Of a DNA stretch of 64,000 nt, positions 46,942 to 56,715 are shown one piece after another. How positions within the stretch are numbered: position 1 is the first letter of the stretch; each line of letters opens with the position of its first letter. Source of the DNA: Nocardia jinanensis (lineage in GTDB: Bacteria; Actinomycetota; Actinomycetes; Mycobacteriales; Mycobacteriaceae); assembly GCF_014645735.1 (NCBI RefSeq), contig NZ_BMMH01000009.1, positions 62,001-126,000 of the forward strand. The letters are read 5' to 3'. The notes below the pieces were generated by a model. The model searched no databases, had not been told where the DNA came from, and saw only the letters and a program-made list of their open reading frames with translations. A program made the translations under genes and the position numbers.

Positions 46942-48783
46942 TCAGTCCGGGTCGGTCCAGGCGATGTTGAGCGAATCGAGGATCGTCGCCAGCGCGAGTC
47001 GCATATCGGGTTCCTCGATGCGCCGCAGTACCGCCTCGTCTATATCGGTGAGATCCAGCGATTCGTCGTTGGCCAGCCGGAACTCGCGTTCCTCCTCGGC
47101 CGCCTCGATCACATTGCGGATGAAACGACCGTTACCGGCCAGGTCCACCCCGCGCCGCGGCTGCCCGCTCTGGTCGGTGCTCTTCATCGAGTAGAGGTGA
47201 TCGCAGACCCGGATCAGCGCCCCCAGCGCTTCCTCGGAAAGATCCGAGTCGCGTTTCGTCGCGATGACTTCGCCGATCTCCCCCAGCTCCTTCGCGTTGT
47301 AGGACGGGAACTGCAGGCGTTTGGCGAAACGGGAGGACAGACCGTCGTTGGCGGCCAGCAGCCGGTCGATCTCACCGTCGTAGCCGGCGATGATCACCAC
47401 CAGGCGGTCGCGGTCGTTCTCCATCCGGGCCAGCAGCGTATCGACAGCTTCGCGGCCGAACGCGTCGCCACCGGAGAGGCCGGACTGGATCAGGGTGTAG
47501 GCCTCGTCGATGAACAGCACGCCGTCCATGGCGCCGTCGATCAGCTTGTTGGTCTTGATGGCGGTGCTACCGAGATGTTCACCGACGAAATCCGCGCGTT
47601 TGGCCTCGATCATCTTCTCGGACTGCAGTAGGCCCAGACCGCAGTAGATCTTGGCGACCACCCGGGCGATGGTGGTCTTACCGGTACCGGGCGGGCCGGT
47701 GAACGCCAGATGCTGGCCACGCGGCACACTGGCCATCCCCTTCTCGGCCCGGATCTTGGCCAATTGCGCCGTCGACTGCAGTTTGGCGACCTGGGTTTTC
47801 ACCGACGCCAGCCCGATCTGGGAATCCAGCTCGGCCCGGGCTTCGGCCAGCGTCGCCTCGGCCCGGTCCTGGACCTCGGCCCGGTTCATCTGCTCCATCG
47901 TCGGCGAGGAGGCGGGGTCCCATCTGTCGGTGCGCGCTGCGATCACCTCGCTGTTGGTGACGGTGATCCGGAAGGTCCGGTCGCGCATGGCCGAGATGTT
48001 CGCCTCGAAGTCCGGTGCCTGCGAGTACACCTTCTCGAACAGCGCCTGCGCCTCGGTCTCGTTCCCGGTTTCACGCAGGCACAAGCCGCGGCAGAACATG
48101 GCGGTCGAGCGTGCGGCGGGTATCGGTCCCTGCTCGGCGGCCTGCATCCGACGGATCGACTCCGCGAACAGGCCGAGCTGGGCGCAGGCCGTACCGACCA
48201 TGACATGCGCACCCGCCGCGAGATAGGGGTCGTCCCATTCCGCCGACGATGCCAGCACGGTCATCACATCCGGCCAGCGTTGAGTGGTGTAGTACAGGAC
48301 TCCGCGGAGGTAGGACGTGATCCGGTTGTCGGCTTCGCGCTCGGCATCGCCGAGCCGCTGCCCCCGGCGGTATTCGTCCAACTCCTTCAGTACGCGTTCG
48401 GCCTCGTCGAAGTCCTTGTCGGTGATCAGCTGAGCGACCCAGGCCAGCGTGACCTCGGTCCGGCTGGACAGTGGGTAGTCGATGTAGAGACCGGGCTGGA
48501 AGCGGGCGGACAGCTCCCGGGGCTTCAGACCCACTCGGCGCTGCTCGCGGTAGAGCGTGGCATCGCTGGTCCGGTACAGGTTGAACAGCACATCCTTGGT
48601 GAGTTCTCCGGCGGCGGCCCGGCCCAGCCACGCGTCGCACATCCCCGAATCCCATTCGGTCGCCCGCTGGAACGCCAATTTGGCGTACTCGAGGTCACGC
48701 GCGGAGTCCTGACCCTCTATGGACAATCCGAGCGATAGGACCCCGGCGTCGAATGCGCGTTGTGCTTGGCGGTTGCCGGTCAT
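46942..48783 (-). CDS. eccA: ESX cytosolic AAA+ ATPase EccA
   Basis: A 613-residue EccA. Residues 1-280 are TPR-like helices that bind substrates. The AAA+ domain has Walker A GPPGTGKT (363-370) and Walker B GVLFIDEAYT with DE at 426-427, then sensor/arginine region RFAKRLQFPSY. EccA is proposed to recycle EspG from PPE substrates or otherwise drive export. Its presence separates this locus from ESX-4 systems, which lack it. It is read opposite to its neighbours eccB and eccD. The start ATG at 48783 is followed by the expected TGNRQAQRAFDAGV. Confidence 0.95.
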   Translation of the reverse strand: MTGNRQAQRAFDAGVLSLGLSIEGQDSARDLEYAKLAFQRATEWDSGMCDAWLGRAAAGELTKDVLFNLYRTSDATLYREQRRVGLKPRELSARFQPGLYIDYPLSSRTEVTLAWVAQLITDKDFDEAERVLKELDEYRRGQRLGDAEREADNRITSYLRGVLYYTTQRWPDVMTVLASSAEWDDPYLAAGAHVMVGTACAQLGLFAESIRRMQAAEQGPIPAARSTAMFCRGLCLRETGNETEAQALFEKVYSQAPDFEANISAMRDRTFRITVTNSEVIAARTDRWDPASSPTMEQMNRAEVQDRAEATLAEARAELDSQIGLASVKTQVAKLQSTAQLAKIRAEKGMASVPRGQHLAFTGPPGTGKTTIARVVAKIYCGLGLLQSEKMIEAKRADFVGEHLGSTAIKTNKLIDGAMDGVLFIDEAYTLIQSGLSGGDAFGREAVDTLLARMENDRDRLVVIIAGYDGEIDRLLAANDGLSSRFAKRLQFPSYNAKELGEIGEVIATKRDSDLSEEALGALIRVCDHLYSMKSTDQSGQPRRGVDLAGNGRFIRNVIEAAEEEREFRLANDESLDLTDIDEAVLRRIEEPDMRLALATILDSLNIAWTDPD

Positions 48784-49067
48784 TGCAGGCGCTCCCCGAA
48801 TTCTTGGATCGATGTAAATTCTTGGATCGGCGTAAAGAGAACGTTATCCGGATACCAGACTACCGATCGCGCACGCCTCGGCGCTCCGTTACATTGGGTG
48901 CAGTTGCCGGGGGACGGTAACTCGAAGCGACCGAGCTGGAGTTCACGCAGAGTGCTGAAGTTGTTCACGTAGACCGTGTTCCGTGGTTCACTGCCTGTCG
49001 GATTATGAAAAGCGAATGGCGGATGGATGATTTGTCGACGGCCGAGGCGTGAATTGCCGAGCGGGAC
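48784..49067. promoter_or_regulatory. Divergent control region eccA/eccD with direct repeats
   Basis: This 284-base region separates divergent eccA and eccD. Just before eccA a 13-bp direct repeat, AATTCTTGGATCG, occurs at 48799-48811 and 48817-48829, in the leader 16-46 bases upstream of the eccA start. That is a plausible regulator site or an RNA element. An AT-richer patch (around 48975-49035) precedes eccD. I cannot assign a full promoter. Confidence 0.4.
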
Positions 49068-50567
49068 ATGGGTGGGGAGATGAGCACACCGGTCGAGTCG
49101 CCGAGCGTCAGTCGCTCGCAGGAACCGGAATTGAGCAGGGTATCGGTCCTCGGTGGCAACACCCAGATCGATGTGGGGCTGCCCGCGACCGTCCCGATCG
49201 CCGGTTTCATCGGCGAGCTGGTGGCGCTGATCGAATCCCGCAGCCCGGACCTCCCGGACTCCGACGAGGAAGCCGGCCCGCTCTCCGCCCAGCACTGGAC
49301 ATTGGCCCGGCTGGGGCGTGAGGCGATCGCGCCGAGCCGCACTCTCACCGAGGCCGAGGTCTACGACGGTGAACTGCTGGTGCTGCGTTCGGTGTCGGCC
49401 AAAGAAGCACCCGCGCTGTTCGACGATGTCATCGACGCCGTGTCCCGGTTGACCGCCGAGGAATTCAGCGGGTGGTCCGGAAACTCCGCGCGCTGGATGG
49501 GTCTGGTGGCCTCGACGCTGACCGTGCTCACCACCCTGGCGGTCCTCATCGTCTCTCGTGGTGCCGGGGATCCGCTCGCGCCGGCCCTGGCGTTGCTGGG
49601 TTCTGGAGTGGCCGCGATGGTGGCGGCCGGAATCACCGCGCGCAGATACCGGGACGAACTCACCGCCTCCTGGCTTTCGGCCGACGGCCTGCTGCTGTTG
49701 TTCGGCGGAGCGGCGCTACTCGTGCCGGGATCGCTGGGCAGTCCGCATCTGCTCCTGGGCAGTTCGGTACTGCTGGTGGCCGCGATACTGGGGTACCGCT
49801 TCACCGGAGTGGGCGCGACGCTGTTCTCCTTCGCCGCCGCCGCGGCGGTGATCGCGCTGGTCGCCGCCGTGATCTATCTCGTGTGGCATCCCGGGCTGCC
49901 CAAACTGTCCGGCGGACTGCTGGTCGCCGGAATCATGATCCTGTCGGCGGTGCCGCGACTGGCGGCGCTGCTGGCCAGGTTGCCGATCCCGCCGGTACCG
50001 ACCGCCGGCGCCGCCATCGACCCCGCCGACCATGAACCGCGCCCGACAATCGAGGGTATCGGCGCGATCGGTGCCACCGCGCTGCCTTCGGCCGCGGGTC
50101 TCGGTGAACGCGCGCGCGCGGCGAATCGGTTCCAGACCGGATTGATCGCCGCCTGCACGGCGAGCGCGGTCATCGGTGCTTTCGGTGTCGCCGATCCGCT
50201 GGGGGCCTACCGGTGGCCGGGCATCACGCTCGCGGTGATCACCGCGATCATCCTGTCGCTGCGCGGCCGTTCGTTCGCCGATATCACTCAAGCGGCCCTG
50301 CTCATCGGTGGCGCCTGCGTGACCTTCGTAGCGCTGGTCGTCGGCTTGTCCTGCGGCGAGGGCGATCTCATGCTCCTGTGCGCGGCGATACTGCTCGCCT
50401 TCACGCTGGGCGTGCTCGGCTTCGGGGTGATCGGGCCCCATATCGAGGTGACCCCGGTGGTCCGCCGGATGATCGAACTCTTCGAATACGCGCTGATCGT
50501 GGCGGTCATCCCGCTGGTGCTCTGGATGATGGGAATCTACGGCACGGCCAGGAACCTGAGCATATGA
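49068..50567 (+). CDS. eccD: ESX membrane channel component EccD
   Basis: A 499-residue EccD. Residues about 20-110 form the YukD-like ubiquitin fold (SRVSVLGGNTQIDVGLPA, VYDGELLVLRS). From residue 145 onward there are about 11 hydrophobic segments, for example WMGLVASTLTVLTTLAVLIV and SPHLLLGSSVLLVAAILGY. EccD dimers line the inner-membrane barrel of the ESX complex. Start: ATG 49068 is used; ATG 49080, four codons on, is possible but has its purine-rich stretch immediately adjacent. The stop overlaps the mycP ATG, so the two are coupled. Confidence 0.95.
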   Translation: MGGEMSTPVESPSVSRSQEPELSRVSVLGGNTQIDVGLPATVPIAGFIGELVALIESRSPDLPDSDEEAGPLSAQHWTLARLGREAIAPSRTLTEAEVYDGELLVLRSVSAKEAPALFDDVIDAVSRLTAEEFSGWSGNSARWMGLVASTLTVLTTLAVLIVSRGAGDPLAPALALLGSGVAAMVAAGITARRYRDELTASWLSADGLLLLFGGAALLVPGSLGSPHLLLGSSVLLVAAILGYRFTGVGATLFSFAAAAAVIALVAAVIYLVWHPGLPKLSGGLLVAGIMILSAVPRLAALLARLPIPPVPTAGAAIDPADHEPRPTIEGIGAIGATALPSAAGLGERARAANRFQTGLIAACTASAVIGAFGVADPLGAYRWPGITLAVITAIILSLRGRSFADITQAALLIGGACVTFVALVVGLSCGEGDLMLLCAAILLAFTLGVLGFGVIGPHIEVTPVVRRMIELFEYALIVAVIPLVLWMMGIYGTARNLSI

Positions 50568-51976
50568 GTGTTCGCCCGCGCCATCGTGGCCCGCTGCGGA
50601 TACTCTGCGCGGCAGGTGTACTGGGTGCGACGGTGTTGTTGCCCGGTCCGGATGCCGTGGCGTTACCACAGCCCGCGATCGACTCGGGCGCGCTGGGCGC
50701 GGCCCGGGCGATCAGCGCCCGGCCCGCCCCGCTCGAACCCACCGAACAGCGTGCGGTATGCGCCGAACCGCTGCTCACCGGCGCGCCGCCGGGCGAACCG
50801 CCGATGGCGCAGCAGGTCCTCGATCTGCCCGCCGCCTGGCAATTCGGTCGTGGTGCGGGCCAGAAGGTCGCGGTGATCGATACCGGGGTGAACCGGCACC
50901 CGCGGCTGCCCCGGCTGCAACCCGGTGGCGACTATGTCTCCGATACCGACGGCACCGTCGACTGCGACGGGCACGGCACGCTGGTCGCCGGGATCATCGG
51001 TGCCCAGCCGGTCCCGGACGACGCTTTCGCCGGTGTCGCGCCCGATGCCGAGATCCTGGCGATCCGCCAGTTGAGCCTGGCCTACGAGAAGAAGGACAAC
51101 AACAACCGCGACGCGCCCGGCAAGATCGGCACCGAGGGGTACGGCAGCGTACTCACCCTCGCGGGCGCGGTGGTCCGGGCCGTGGATCTGGGCGCGACCG
51201 TCATCAACATCTCCGAAGTAGCCTGTACGAGAGCCGGACTCGATACCGCCGACGGTGCGCTCGGTGCCGCCGTCGAATACGCCTACCACCGCAACGTCGT
51301 GGTCGTGGCCGCGGCCGGCAACCTGCAGAGCGACGGCGCCTGCGATACCCAGAACTCGGGATCGGGCTGGGGCTCGGTCGCGACCGTGGCCAGCCCGGCC
51401 TGGTTCTCGCCGTATGTGCTGGCGGTGGGGTCGGTGGACCCGAACGGGCAGGTCTCCGAACTCTCTCTCAACGGACCCTGGGTGCAGGTGGCGGCCATCG
51501 GCCGCAATATCGTCTCGCTGGACAGCAAACCGGGTGGTACCGGTCTCGTCGACGGCGTGCAGACCACCGAGGGCGTCCGCTCGGTCGAGGGCACCAGTTT
51601 CGCCGCACCGTATGTGGCCGGTCTGGCCGCACTGGTGCGTTCCCGTTTCCCCGAACTCACCGCCGCGCAGGTGATCGACCGGATCACCCGGACCGCGCAC
51701 GGACCGGGCACCGGTCGCGACGACCGGATCGGCCACGGGCTCATCGATCCGCTGGCCGCGCTGACCGCACAACTACCGGTCGAACCGGTGAGCGTCGGTG
51801 CCGCCGCGCCCAGACCTATCGCGGCCCCCGTGCATCCACCCGGCCCCGACCTCCGCCAGCGCTGGATCGCGATCGCCGGATCGGCGATCTGTCTGGCCGG
51901 TCTCGCGATCGGCGCCGCGGTGGCGTATCCGTTCCGTCGGCCCCGGCACGAGCTGGATATGGAATCGGATCCTTAG
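50564..51976 (+). CDS. mycP: Mycosin protease MycP
   Basis: A 470-residue subtilisin-like mycosin, membrane-anchored with its protease domain outside. A signal-like hydrophobic stretch lies at about residues 11-35. The catalytic triad is complete: Asp106 (VAVIDTGVN), His136 (DGHGTLVAGI) and Ser344 (GTSFAAPYVAGL), with oxyanion Asn252 (AAAGN). A C-terminal membrane helix (IAIAGSAICLAGLAIGAAVA) precedes a short basic tail. Mycosins cap and stabilise the ESX complex and cut some substrates. It is coupled to eccD and 44 bases from eccC. Confidence 0.96.
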   Translation: MSVRPRHRGPLRILCAAGVLGATVLLPGPDAVALPQPAIDSGALGAARAISARPAPLEPTEQRAVCAEPLLTGAPPGEPPMAQQVLDLPAAWQFGRGAGQKVAVIDTGVNRHPRLPRLQPGGDYVSDTDGTVDCDGHGTLVAGIIGAQPVPDDAFAGVAPDAEILAIRQLSLAYEKKDNNNRDAPGKIGTEGYGSVLTLAGAVVRAVDLGATVINISEVACTRAGLDTADGALGAAVEYAYHRNVVVVAAAGNLQSDGACDTQNSGSGWGSVATVASPAWFSPYVLAVGSVDPNGQVSELSLNGPWVQVAAIGRNIVSLDSKPGGTGLVDGVQTTEGVRSVEGTSFAAPYVAGLAALVRSRFPELTAAQVIDRITRTAHGPGTGRDDRIGHGLIDPLAALTAQLPVEPVSVGAAAPRPIAAPVHPPGPDLRQRWIAIAGSAICLAGLAIGAAVAYPFRRPRHELDMESDP

Positions 51977-52020
51977 CGCGGTACCGCGCTCACCGTTCGT
52001 CGCCGATCGAAGAAGGAACC

Positions 52021-55000
52021 ATGGCTACCGAAGGTTACGTGCGCCGTCCCCGCATCGCCCCGCCCCGGGCTCCCGGCGGCGAGGTAGCGCTGACCGCGCC
52101 CCCGGAGGTTCCGCGTGCCATTCCGGCACCGCTGATGATGAAGATCATGCCGGTGGTCATGGTGATCGCCGTGATCGGCATGATCGCCATGATGGCGATG
52201 ATGGGCCGCAACCTGCTCGCCAATCCGTTGATGATGATGTTCCCGATGATGATGATCATGTCGATGGTGGGCATGATGGCCGGGTTTCGTGGGGGCGGCG
52301 GTAAGCGCGCGGTCGAGTTGAACGAGGAACGCAAGGACTACTTCCGCTACCTCGACCAGGTCCGCCGGGATGTGCGTCGCACCGGCGGCAAGCAGCTCGA
52401 ATCGCTGGGCTGGAGCCATCCCGAACCCGCCGATCTGCTATCGCTGGTGGGTACCCGCCGGATGTGGGAACGCCGGCCCAACGACCCCGATTTCGGCCAT
52501 GTCCGGGTCGGCGTGGGCAGCCACCGTCTCGCCACCAAACTGGCCCGGCCGGAAACCGGCCCGCTCGAGGATCTGGAACCGGTGTCCACCGTCGCGCTGC
52601 GTCGTTTCGTGCGCACGCATTCGGTGGTGCACCAATTGCCGACCGCGGTCTCGCTGCGGGCCTTTCCCGCCATCAATATCGGCGGTGACCCGGACGAATC
52701 GCATACGCTCGTGCGCTCGATGCTCATGGAGCTGGCGACCTTCCACGGCCCGGACCATCTGGCCGTCGCCGTGGTCTGCAGCGATCCCGACGCGCCGATC
52801 TGGTCGTGGGCGAAATGGCTGCCCCATCTGCAGCATCCCACCCAGCGCGACGGTATGGGTTCGGTCCGGATGATGTACCAGTCGCTCGGCGAGCTGGAGA
52901 CAGCGCTCTCCTCGGAGCTGATCGAACGCGGCCGTTTCATGCGTAATCCGCAACCGACGCAGGGCCGACTGCACCTGATCGTCGTCATCGACGACGGTTA
53001 TGTCAACGGTAACGAACGGCTGGTCGCGGAATCGGGCCTGGACTCGGTAACCGTCTTGGACCTCACCGCCCCCGAGGCCGGTCTGGCGGTCCGGCGCGGT
53101 CTGCAGTTGGTCTGCGCGAACCAGGAGGTCTCAGCCAAGAGCGCGGCCGGTGTCGAGCGCTTCGCCGCGGCCGACGAGGTGAGTATCGCCGAGGCCGCGG
53201 CGTTCTCCCGGGCACTGGCCCGGTACCGGCTCGCGACCGCGGCGCAGATCGTCAGCCTCGGTGAGGGCACCACGACCGACCCCGGACTGATGGCGCTGCT
53301 GAAGATCTCCGATGCCGCCCAGATCGACGCGGCCCGGGTCTGGCGCCCGCGTACCGCCCGCGAGCGGTTGCGGGTGCCGATCGGCGTCACCCCCGACGGC
53401 ACTCCGGTCGAGATCGATATCAAGGAGTCCGCGGAGAACGGTATGGGCCCGCACGGTCTGTGCATCGGCGCGACCGGCTCGGGCAAGTCGGAATTCCTGC
53501 GCACCCTGGTGCTTTCGCTGGTCACCACACATTCTCCCGATGCGCTGAACCTGGTCCTCGTCGACTTCAAGGGCGGTGCGACGTTCCTGGGCCTGGATCC
53601 GCTTCCCCATGTCGCGGCGGTGATCACCAACCTGGAAGAGGAACTGTCCCTGGTCGACCGGATGAAGGACGCGCTGGCCGGTGAGATGAACCGCCGTCAG
53701 GAGTTGCTGCGGTCCTCCGGCAACTACGCCAATGTCACCGATTACGAGAAGGCTCGCGCGGCCGGAGTCCCGCTGGACCCGCTGCCCGCTCTGTTCGTCG
53801 TGGTGGACGAGTTCTCCGAACTGCTCTCGCAGAAACCGGACTTCGCGGAACTGTTCGTGATGATCGGCCGGCTCGGCCGCTCCCTGCACGTCCACCTGCT
53901 GCTGGCCTCGCAGCGTCTCGAGGAGAACAAACTGCGCGGGCTGGAATCGCATCTGTCCTATCGGATCGGTCTGCGTACTTTCTCGGCCAATGAATCCCGC
54001 GCGGTTCTGGGCATCACCGATGCCTACCATCTGCCGAGCGTGCCCGGCTCCGGTTATCTGAAGAGCGACGCCTCCGACCCATTGCGGTTCAACGCCAGTT
54101 ACGTCTCGGGTTCGTACGAAGCACCCCAGGGCACGGTGACCGGCGAGGACGGTAGTCCGGTGGCCCGGCAGCGTCCGGCCGTGTTCACCGCGGCACCGGT
54201 CGATGCGCCCGAAACCGTGGCGCCCGTGGACGAAGGGCCGGCCGCGGCGGTGAATCCGCTGCTCGAACTGCCACCCCCGCCCTCGGAGGTGGGCGCGGGT
54301 GCGCTGGAGAGCGAGGGTGTGCCGGACTCGCTGCTCGATGTCGTGGTCAAACGACTCACCGGCCACGGCCGCCCTGCCCACGAGGTGTGGCTGCCGCCGC
54401 TGGACGAGTCGCCCACGGTGGATATGCTGCTGCCCGAACCGGATTGGCGGTCGCCGGTCAACCGGCACGGCCAGCTGTGGATGCCGATCGGTGTCATCGA
54501 CAAGCCCTACGAACAGCGTCGTGATGTGCTCACCATCAATCTGGCCGGCGCGCAGGGCAATGTCGCGGTCGTCGGCGGGCCGCAATCGGGTAAATCGACC
54601 GCGCTGCGCGCCATCGTCATGGCCGCCGCCGCCACGCACACCCCCGAACAGGTGCAGATCTACTGCCTGGATTTCGGCGGCGGCAGTATGGCCGGCCTGG
54701 TGGGGCTTCCGCACGTCGGCTCGGTGGCCGGTCGCCTCGACGGTGACCGGGTACGCCGGACCATCGCCGAACTGACCTCGCTCATGCGGCGGCGTGAAGA
54801 GCGGTTCGCCGAGCAGGGCATCGAGTCCATGGCCGAATACCGCCGCCGCAAATTCGCCGCCCTGCAGCAGGGCATCGCCGATCCGTTCCCCGAGGACGCG
54901 TTCGGCGATGTGTTCCTGGTGATCGACGGCTGGATGGCCGTCCGGGAAGAGTTCGAGGTACTCGAACCGCAGATCCACGCCATTGCCGGACAGGGTCTCT

Positions 55001-56076
55001 CGTTCGGTATCCATCTGCTGATCGGCGCCTCCCGCTGGGCCGAGATCCGGCCGGTGGTCAAGGACCAGATCGGCACCCGGATCGAACTGCGCCTCGGCGA
55101 CCCCTCCGATTCGGAGATGGGCCGCCGGGTCGCCCATCAGGTCCCGGTGGGGCGGCCCGGTCGCGGCCTCACCGCCGACCACCTGCATATGCTCATCGCG
55201 CTGCCCCGACTCGATTCCGACTCCGATACCTCGAACCTCGCCGAAGGCGTCACCCGGTCCCGCACCGAACTGGCACAGCTGTATCCGAACCGCCGCGCGC
55301 CCCAGGTCCGGATGCTGCCGTTGAAGTTCGAGCGTGCCGAACTGCTCGAACAGGCGCGGGCCCAGGGTGTCGAACCCAGCGCCACCAAGGTCGTGGTGGG
55401 CCTGGGCGAATCCGAACTGCAGCCGCTGGTCATGGATTTCACCACCGAACCGCATTTCATGGCGTTCGCCGATGTCGAATGCGGGAAGACCACCCTGTTG
55501 CGCAATATCGTCATGGGGATCACCGAGAATTCCACCGCCGAGACGGCACGGGTGATCATGATCGATTACCGCCGCACCATGTTGGGCGTCATCGAGGGCG
55601 ATCAGCTGGCCGGATACTCCACCTCGTCGCAGACCTGCGCACCGATGATCAAGGAGGTCGCGACCTACCTGGCCAAACGAATCCCCGGCTCCGATATCAC
55701 CCCGCAGCAGTTGCGGGAGCGCAGCTGGTGGAGCGGACCGGAGATCTACATCGTGGTCGACGATTACGATATGGTCGCCGCTGGGAGCGCCAACCCGTTC
55801 CAGCCATTGATCGAATTCCTGCCGCAGGCCCGCGATATCGGTATGCACCTGGTCGTCGCCCGCCGGATCGGCGGAGTGTCGCGGGCCCTGTACGACCCGA
55901 TCCTGGGCACGATGAAGAACATGTCCGTGGAAACGCTGATCATGAGCGGGTCCAAGGACGAGGGCAAACTGATCGGCGATGTACGTCCTACGAAGTTGCC
56001 TCCGGGCCGTGGCACCCTGGTCTCGCGTAGCCGCGGGATCGAGATGGTGCATATCGCCCATCTCGATCCACTGTAA
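52021..56076 (+). CDS. eccC: ESX motor ATPase EccC (single chain)
   Basis: A 1351-residue FtsK/SpoIIIE-type ATPase, the motor of the system; ATG 52021 has AAGGAA upstream. Two Met-rich membrane helices lie at residues about 40-85. ATPase 1 has GATGSGKS (483-490) and VVVDEFSELL; ATPase 2 has GGPQSGKS (852-859) and FLVIDGWMA; ATPase 3 has DVECGKTT (1151-1158) and YIVVDDYDM. The single chain contrasts with the split EccCa/EccCb of mycobacterial ESX-1. ATPase 1 is usually the essential one, while 2 and 3 bind EsxB-type tails and regulate. It is the last gene of eccD-mycP-eccC. Confidence 0.97.
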   Translation: MATEGYVRRPRIAPPRAPGGEVALTAPPEVPRAIPAPLMMKIMPVVMVIAVIGMIAMMAMMGRNLLANPLMMMFPMMMIMSMVGMMAGFRGGGGKRAVELNEERKDYFRYLDQVRRDVRRTGGKQLESLGWSHPEPADLLSLVGTRRMWERRPNDPDFGHVRVGVGSHRLATKLARPETGPLEDLEPVSTVALRRFVRTHSVVHQLPTAVSLRAFPAINIGGDPDESHTLVRSMLMELATFHGPDHLAVAVVCSDPDAPIWSWAKWLPHLQHPTQRDGMGSVRMMYQSLGELETALSSELIERGRFMRNPQPTQGRLHLIVVIDDGYVNGNERLVAESGLDSVTVLDLTAPEAGLAVRRGLQLVCANQEVSAKSAAGVERFAAADEVSIAEAAAFSRALARYRLATAAQIVSLGEGTTTDPGLMALLKISDAAQIDAARVWRPRTARERLRVPIGVTPDGTPVEIDIKESAENGMGPHGLCIGATGSGKSEFLRTLVLSLVTTHSPDALNLVLVDFKGGATFLGLDPLPHVAAVITNLEEELSLVDRMKDALAGEMNRRQELLRSSGNYANVTDYEKARAAGVPLDPLPALFVVVDEFSELLSQKPDFAELFVMIGRLGRSLHVHLLLASQRLEENKLRGLESHLSYRIGLRTFSANESRAVLGITDAYHLPSVPGSGYLKSDASDPLRFNASYVSGSYEAPQGTVTGEDGSPVARQRPAVFTAAPVDAPETVAPVDEGPAAAVNPLLELPPPPSEVGAGALESEGVPDSLLDVVVKRLTGHGRPAHEVWLPPLDESPTVDMLLPEPDWRSPVNRHGQLWMPIGVIDKPYEQRRDVLTINLAGAQGNVAVVGGPQSGKSTALRAIVMAAAATHTPEQVQIYCLDFGGGSMAGLVGLPHVGSVAGRLDGDRVRRTIAELTSLMRRREERFAEQGIESMAEYRRRKFAALQQGIADPFPEDAFGDVFLVIDGWMAVREEFEVLEPQIHAIAGQGLSFGIHLLIGASRWAEIRPVVKDQIGTRIELRLGDPSDSEMGRRVAHQVPVGRPGRGLTADHLHMLIALPRLDSDSDTSNLAEGVTRSRTELAQLYPNRRAPQVRMLPLKFERAELLEQARAQGVEPSATKVVVGLGESELQPLVMDFTTEPHFMAFADVECGKTTLLRNIVMGITENSTAETARVIMIDYRRTMLGVIEGDQLAGYSTSSQTCAPMIKEVATYLAKRIPGSDITPQQLRERSWWSGPEIYIVVDDYDMVAAGSANPFQPLIEFLPQARDIGMHLVVARRIGGVSRALYDPILGTMKNMSVETLIMSGSKDEGKLIGDVRPTKLPPGRGTLVSRSRGIEMVHIAHLDPL

Positions 56077-56100
56077 AAGCGGGGTGTTCTCCGCTACCGG

Positions 56101-56712
56101 TCAGCCGGATACCGGCAGGACGATCGGATCGCGCGCGAGAGGGGTCATCGGGAAACCGGCCCGGGTGCCGAGCGCGCCGCCCTCGAGCAGCCAGTCGTCG
56201 ACATGCCGTTCGAACAGCGCGCACGAAGGGCTCGGATCCCGTGGGTCGGCCACCCGGGCCAGCCGGAACCCGGCGCGCCGGTAGTAGGCGTGCAGCTCGG
56301 CGTTGGCGGTCCACGCGTCCAGTCGTACCCAGTGCCGGCCGTGGGCCCGGGCGAGGGCGGCGGCGTGCGCGAGCAGTCGTCGCCCGATGCCGTGACCCGC
56401 GAAGCGTAGGTCCACGATCAGATAGTGCACGATCAGCGCGTCTGCAAGTTCCGCGTGCGTCCACAATTCCCGGTCGGCGCGGTCGTTGATGGTGATTGTC
56501 GCGGCCGGTTCGCCGTTCACCTCGGCAATCCAGGTTTCCCACGCGGCCACTGCCCGGCTCACGGCGCCCGCGAAATAATCGATCGACAACCCGGACGCCT
56601 CGGTCGACCACTGGTCCGAACCGCGGGCGGCGAGCCAGGAGGCGCGTTGCAGCCGCAGGCGGCGGATCAGATCCAGATCATCGAGGGCGGCCGGCCGAAT
56701 CTGCACGGTCAT
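56101..56712 (-). CDS. GNAT-family N-acetyltransferase
   Basis: A 203-residue GNAT protein. N-terminal VQIRPAALDDLDLIRRLRLQ is typical. The acetyl-CoA loop is at residues about 109-117 (FAGHGIGRRLL, the R/Q-x-x-G-x-G/A type), followed by WVRLDAWTANAELHAYYRRAGF. The substrate is unknown: it could be an amine, an antibiotic or a protein N-terminus. It lies three bases after the GntR regulator stop, so the two form an operon read leftward and unrelated in sequence to the ESX genes. The gap to convergent eccC is only 24 bases. Confidence 0.88.
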   Translation of the reverse strand: MTVQIRPAALDDLDLIRRLRLQRASWLAARGSDQWSTEASGLSIDYFAGAVSRAVAAWETWIAEVNGEPAATITINDRADRELWTHAELADALIVHYLIVDLRFAGHGIGRRLLAHAAALARAHGRHWVRLDAWTANAELHAYYRRAGFRLARVADPRDPSPSCALFERHVDDWLLEGGALGTRAGFPMTPLARDPIVLPVSG

Positions 56713-56715
56713 GAG

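Noticed and set aside
56076..56100. Terminator between eccC and the GNAT gene (AGCGG/CCGCT)
   Set aside because: Only a 5-bp stem with an 8-base loop; too weak to call.
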